From contig CAMOHY010000087.1 in assembly GCA_946615495.1 (NCBI GenBank), positions 1-8,022 of the forward strand: a stretch of 8,022 bases of DNA, read 5' to 3'. This DNA comes from an uncultured Clostridia bacterium. Lineage in GTDB: Bacteria; Bacillota; Clostridia; Christensenellales; Aristaeellaceae. Of this stretch, positions 5,932 to 8,022 are shown piece after piece (position 1 is the stretch's first letter; the number at the start of each line of letters is the position of its first letter). The position numbers and the translations under genes were made by a program. Below the pieces are notes generated by a model. The model was not told the DNA's origin, searched no databases, and saw only the letters and a program-made list of their open reading frames with translations.

Positions 5932-7371
5932 TTATACGTTGATTTCCTGGGCATCTACCGTTTCATTCGCGTTGGCGTCCAGGATGGGCTGAATGACGGA
6001 AGCAAGGTAGGCCCTGGTTTGCAGGGCGGCGCAGCCGATATAGTTTTCCGGCTGGAGGGATGCGCTCAGCGTTTCCTCGTCCACTTGGAAGGCGGGGTCG
6101 CCGGCAATGCGGGAAAGCAAATCGCATTCCTTCCCTTCCATTTTTACAGCATTGGCCGCGGCGATGGAATGGACGCGGATATGCTCGTGCAGCTCCTGCC
6201 GGTCGCCGCCCCGTTCCACCGCGTCCATCAGGATATTTTCGGTGGCCATGAAGGGCAGCTCTTCCCGCAAATGCTTTTCGATCACCTTGTCATACACCAC
6301 CAGTCCGGAGGCAATGTTCAAATACAGGGAAAGCACCGCGTCACAGCCCAGGAAGCCCTCGGCCAGGGACAGGCGGCGGTTGGCGCTGTCGTCCAGGGTG
6401 CGCTCAAACCACTGCTCGGCGGCGGTCATGGCCCCGTTTTGCGCGTTGGCAATGAGGAAGCGGGACAGGGCCGTCATGCGCTCGGACCGCATGGGGTTGC
6501 GCTTATAGGCCATGGCGGAGGAACCGATCTGATTTTTTTCAAAGGGCTCTTCGATTTCTTTTTTATGGGCCAGCAGGCGAATATCGTTGGCAAATTTATG
6601 GGCGCTCTGGCCGATTTGGGAAAGGGCGTTCAGCACCCGGCTGTCCGTTTTCCGGGAATAGGTCTGGCCGGAAACGGGCACGGCGGCGGCAAAGCCCATT
6701 TTTTCGGAAATCAGGCTGTCCAGCCGCTTCACCTTTTCAAAATCCCCGTGGAACAATTCCAGGAAGCTGGCCTGAGTGCCCGTGGTGCCCTTGCAGCCCA
6801 GGGGCTTTAAGGTGGACAGGCAAAAATCGATTTCTTCTAAATCCAGCGTCAGATCGTTCAGCCACAGGGTGGCGCGCTTGCCAACGGTGGTGGGCTGGGC
6901 GGACTGGAAATGGGTAAAGGCCAGGCAGGGCTGCTGGGCGTGGTCCTGGGCGAATTTTGCCAGGGCTGCAATCACCGCGATCAGCCGCTTGCGGATCAAT
7001 TGCAGCGCGTCCCGCAAAATCAGCACATCGGCGTTATCGCCCACATAGCAGCTGGTGGCGCCCAAATGGATGATGGGCCGGGCGGTGGGGCACTGGTCGC
7101 CCCAGGCGTGGATGTGGGCCATCACATCGTGGCGCAGCTTTTTTTCGTATTCCGCCGCAGCGTCAAAATCGATATCGTCCACGTGGGCGCGCATTTCTTC
7201 AATCTGCGCGTTCGTGATGGGCAGGCCCAATTCCTGCTCGGACTCGGCCAGAATAATCCACAGCTTCCGCCAAAGAGAGAATTTGTTTTGGGCGGAAAAC
7301 AAATACTGCATTTCCTTGCTGGCGTATCGGGTGGAGAAGGGGGAAAGGTATCCTGTGTTGTCCTGCGGCAT
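5932..7371 (-). CDS. purB: Adenylosuccinate lyase (long, ADSL-like class)
   Basis: PurB performs two eliminations that release fumarate: SAICAR to AICAR in purine synthesis and adenylosuccinate to AMP. The 479-residue product belongs to the fumarase/aspartase superfamily. Visible motifs are RPIIHLGATSCYVGDN (98-113), FTHFQSAQPTTVGKR (152-166) with the conserved catalytic His154, KGTTGTQASFLELF (194-207), the flexible signature loop GSSAMAYKRNPMRSER (283-298) with the catalytic serine, and QWFERTLDDSANRR (320-333). These blocks closely resemble vertebrate ADSL, whereas B. subtilis PurB is a shorter protein of about 430 residues. The signature loop has Ala288 where Pro is common. The start is ATG 7371 on the minus strand, 8 bases after AGGAGGAG (7387-7380). 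It converges on sigE, with 57 bases between stop codons, and is separate from any other pur gene seen here. Confidence 0.96.
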   Translation of the reverse strand: MPQDNTGYLSPFSTRYASKEMQYLFSAQNKFSLWRKLWIILAESEQELGLPITNAQIEEMRAHVDDIDFDAAAEYEKKLRHDVMAHIHAWGDQCPTARPIIHLGATSCYVGDNADVLILRDALQLIRKRLIAVIAALAKFAQDHAQQPCLAFTHFQSAQPTTVGKRATLWLNDLTLDLEEIDFCLSTLKPLGCKGTTGTQASFLELFHGDFEKVKRLDSLISEKMGFAAAVPVSGQTYSRKTDSRVLNALSQIGQSAHKFANDIRLLAHKKEIEEPFEKNQIGSSAMAYKRNPMRSERMTALSRFLIANAQNGAMTAAEQWFERTLDDSANRRLSLAEGFLGCDAVLSLYLNIASGLVVYDKVIEKHLREELPFMATENILMDAVERGGDRQELHEHIRVHSIAAANAVKMEGKECDLLSRIAGDPAFQVDEETLSASLQPENYIGCAALQTRAYLASVIQPILDANANETVDAQEINV

Positions 7372-7388
7372 GGCGTTTGCTCCTCCTG

Positions 7389-7400
7389 AATGAATTCATT
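7389..7400. repeat. 12-base perfect palindrome in the purB 5' leader
   Basis: AATGAATTCATT is its own reverse complement and lies between the predicted purB transcription start and the Shine-Dalgarno site. With no spacer bases it would not make a good RNA hairpin, so if functional it is more likely a protein-binding site on DNA. Its role is unknown, and an AT-rich palindrome of this size could be chance. Confidence 0.4.
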
Positions 7401-7414
7401 AGCGAACGAAAACC

Positions 7415-7443
7415 ATTATAACAAATAATTTCCTCCCGCGCAA
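7415..7443 (-). promoter_or_regulatory. Sigma-A promoter of purB
   Basis: On the minus strand, TTGCGC (7443-7438) is followed after exactly 17 bases by a consensus TATAAT (7420-7415). TGT immediately before it makes an extended -10 that can offset the weak -35. The predicted start is near 7408, about 37 bases before the purB ATG. It indicates that purB can be expressed independently of the upstream gene. Confidence 0.75.
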
Positions 7444-7457
7444 TCGCCGGAGGAAAT
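7420..7457 (-). terminator. Possible terminator of the CofE-like gene, overlapping the purB promoter
   Basis: On the minus strand, ATTTCCTCC (7457-7449) pairs perfectly with GGAGGAAAT (7436-7428) around a 12-base loop, followed by the interrupted T-rich stretch TATTTGTT. It lies 12 bases after the stop codon of the upstream gene, a normal place for a terminator, but the stem is only moderately GC-rich and the T tract is broken. The same bases hold the -35 and spacer of the purB promoter, so an operator is an alternative reading. Confidence 0.4.
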
Positions 7458-7468
7458 AAGAAAGCAGT

Positions 7469-8022
7469 TTATTGGAGCGGACGAATCAGGATAAGGGGCG
7501 TCAATTCGTCGCCCTGGCCGGAGGGGTTGTCCTGCATGGCGTCCTGAATTTCCTCGTCCGTCAGGGGGAAGCCGTGGCATTTGCCCAGCTGGTCCCGCTG
7601 CAAATCATTAGCGTCCATGAGCACCACAGGAATGCCGGTGTCCTTATAAAGCTGGTCGCACAGCTCCACCGGGTTATCGGGGTTGATGAGGGCCATTTCC
7701 TTATATACGTCGAAGCTGGAGCGGAAATAGAACCCATCGATGCCGCCCACGCCCTTGCCGCACACCTTATAGAACACGCCGTGAATGCCGAACGGCTTGG
7801 TGACGGCCGAGCAGAACACCGCCAGCAGCACCCGCGGCAGCCCGCAGATATCAATGACCAGCTGCAGCTTGTAGGGCTCGTGCATGCCCACGCCCGTGTG
7901 GTTGATGCCGGCGAAGCGCCACAGGAAGTTGGCCCAGAAGCCGGGCTTTACTTCGTCGCGGGTTTTTACGCTTTCCACGCACATGCACATCACCTTCGCG
8001 CCGAAGGACAGCACATCGCCCT
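7469..8022 (-). CDS. CofE-like protein, coenzyme F420-0:L-glutamate ligase family (5' end missing)
   Basis: The visible 184 residues resemble the Bacillota branch of the F420-0:gamma-glutamyl ligase family (PF01996). Features are GDVLSFGAKVM at the window edge (the family's GD-hydrophobic-K pattern near the N-terminus), AVTKPFGIHGVFYKV, GGIDGFYF, VVLMDANDLQRDQLG, and the C-terminal DNPSGQGDELTPLILIR. Reading continues without a stop past the last base, so the start and probably a few tens of residues lie outside. In archaea and actinobacteria CofE adds glutamate to the redox cofactor F420. Most Bacillota are not known to make F420, so the substrate here is uncertain and the name should be treated as a family label. 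The gene ends 97 bases before the purB start codon on the same strand. Confidence 0.75.
   Translation of the reverse strand, partial: GDVLSFGAKVMCMCVESVKTRDEVKPGFWANFLWRFAGINHTGVGMHEPYKLQLVIDICGLPRVLLAVFCSAVTKPFGIHGVFYKVCGKGVGGIDGFYFRSSFDVYKEMALINPDNPVELCDQLYKDTGIPVVLMDANDLQRDQLGKCHGFPLTDEEIQDAMQDNPSGQGDELTPLILIRPLQ

Noticed and set aside
6019..6810. 263-codon plus-strand open frame opposite purB
   Set aside because: A shadow of purB with Gly/His-rich low-information composition, no recognisable domain and no convincing start signal.
7397..7409. PurBox-like sequence with a CGAAC core upstream of purB
   Set aside because: The core has GCGAAC instead of CCGAAC, there is no second inverted copy at the expected distance, and it lies downstream of the -10.

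Overview
The window looks like a piece of chromosome from an endospore-forming Bacillota, probably a fairly GC-rich member of the Clostridia. The main evidence is a complete spoIIGA-sigE (spoIIG) sporulation operon with strong Shine-Dalgarno sites. The species cannot be named from the sequence. No tRNA, rRNA, CRISPR array, insertion sequence or attachment site was seen, and all genes look like ordinary chromosomal genes.

Layout. Positions 1-293 hold the 3' part of a VanX/DdpX-type D-Ala-D-Ala dipeptidase gene. Positions 334-4315 form one regulated transcription unit: a near-consensus sigma-A promoter, a short leader ORF with a perfect Shine-Dalgarno site, an intrinsic terminator in front of the structural genes, then two overlapping half-ABC-exporter genes that encode a BmrCD/LmrCD-like heterodimer, closed by a strong terminator. 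Positions 4336-5874 hold spoIIGA and sigE behind a candidate Spo0A-activated promoter. On the opposite strand, purB (5932-7371) converges on sigE and has its own promoter and terminator. Upstream of purB on the same strand lies the 3' part of a CofE-like (F420-0:gamma-glutamyl ligase family) gene that runs off the window.

How the parts work together. The exporter subunits complement each other. The first has a degenerate Walker B (Asp in place of the catalytic Glu) and a canonical LSGGQ signature. The second has a canonical Walker B and a degenerate LSTGE signature. The dimer should therefore have one working and one degenerate ATP site. The 5' leader reads as a ribosome-controlled attenuator. 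The last codons of the leader ORF (461-471) can pair with 513-527 and so block the terminator hairpin at 515-545. Complete translation of the leader should give termination, while early stalling should give read-through. This is the logic known for B. subtilis bmrB-bmrCD, here with an unrelated-looking 28-residue leader, and it is the most interesting system in the window. In spoIIG, the membrane protease SpoIIGA and its substrate pro-sigma-E are translationally coupled. The sigG gene that usually follows is absent.
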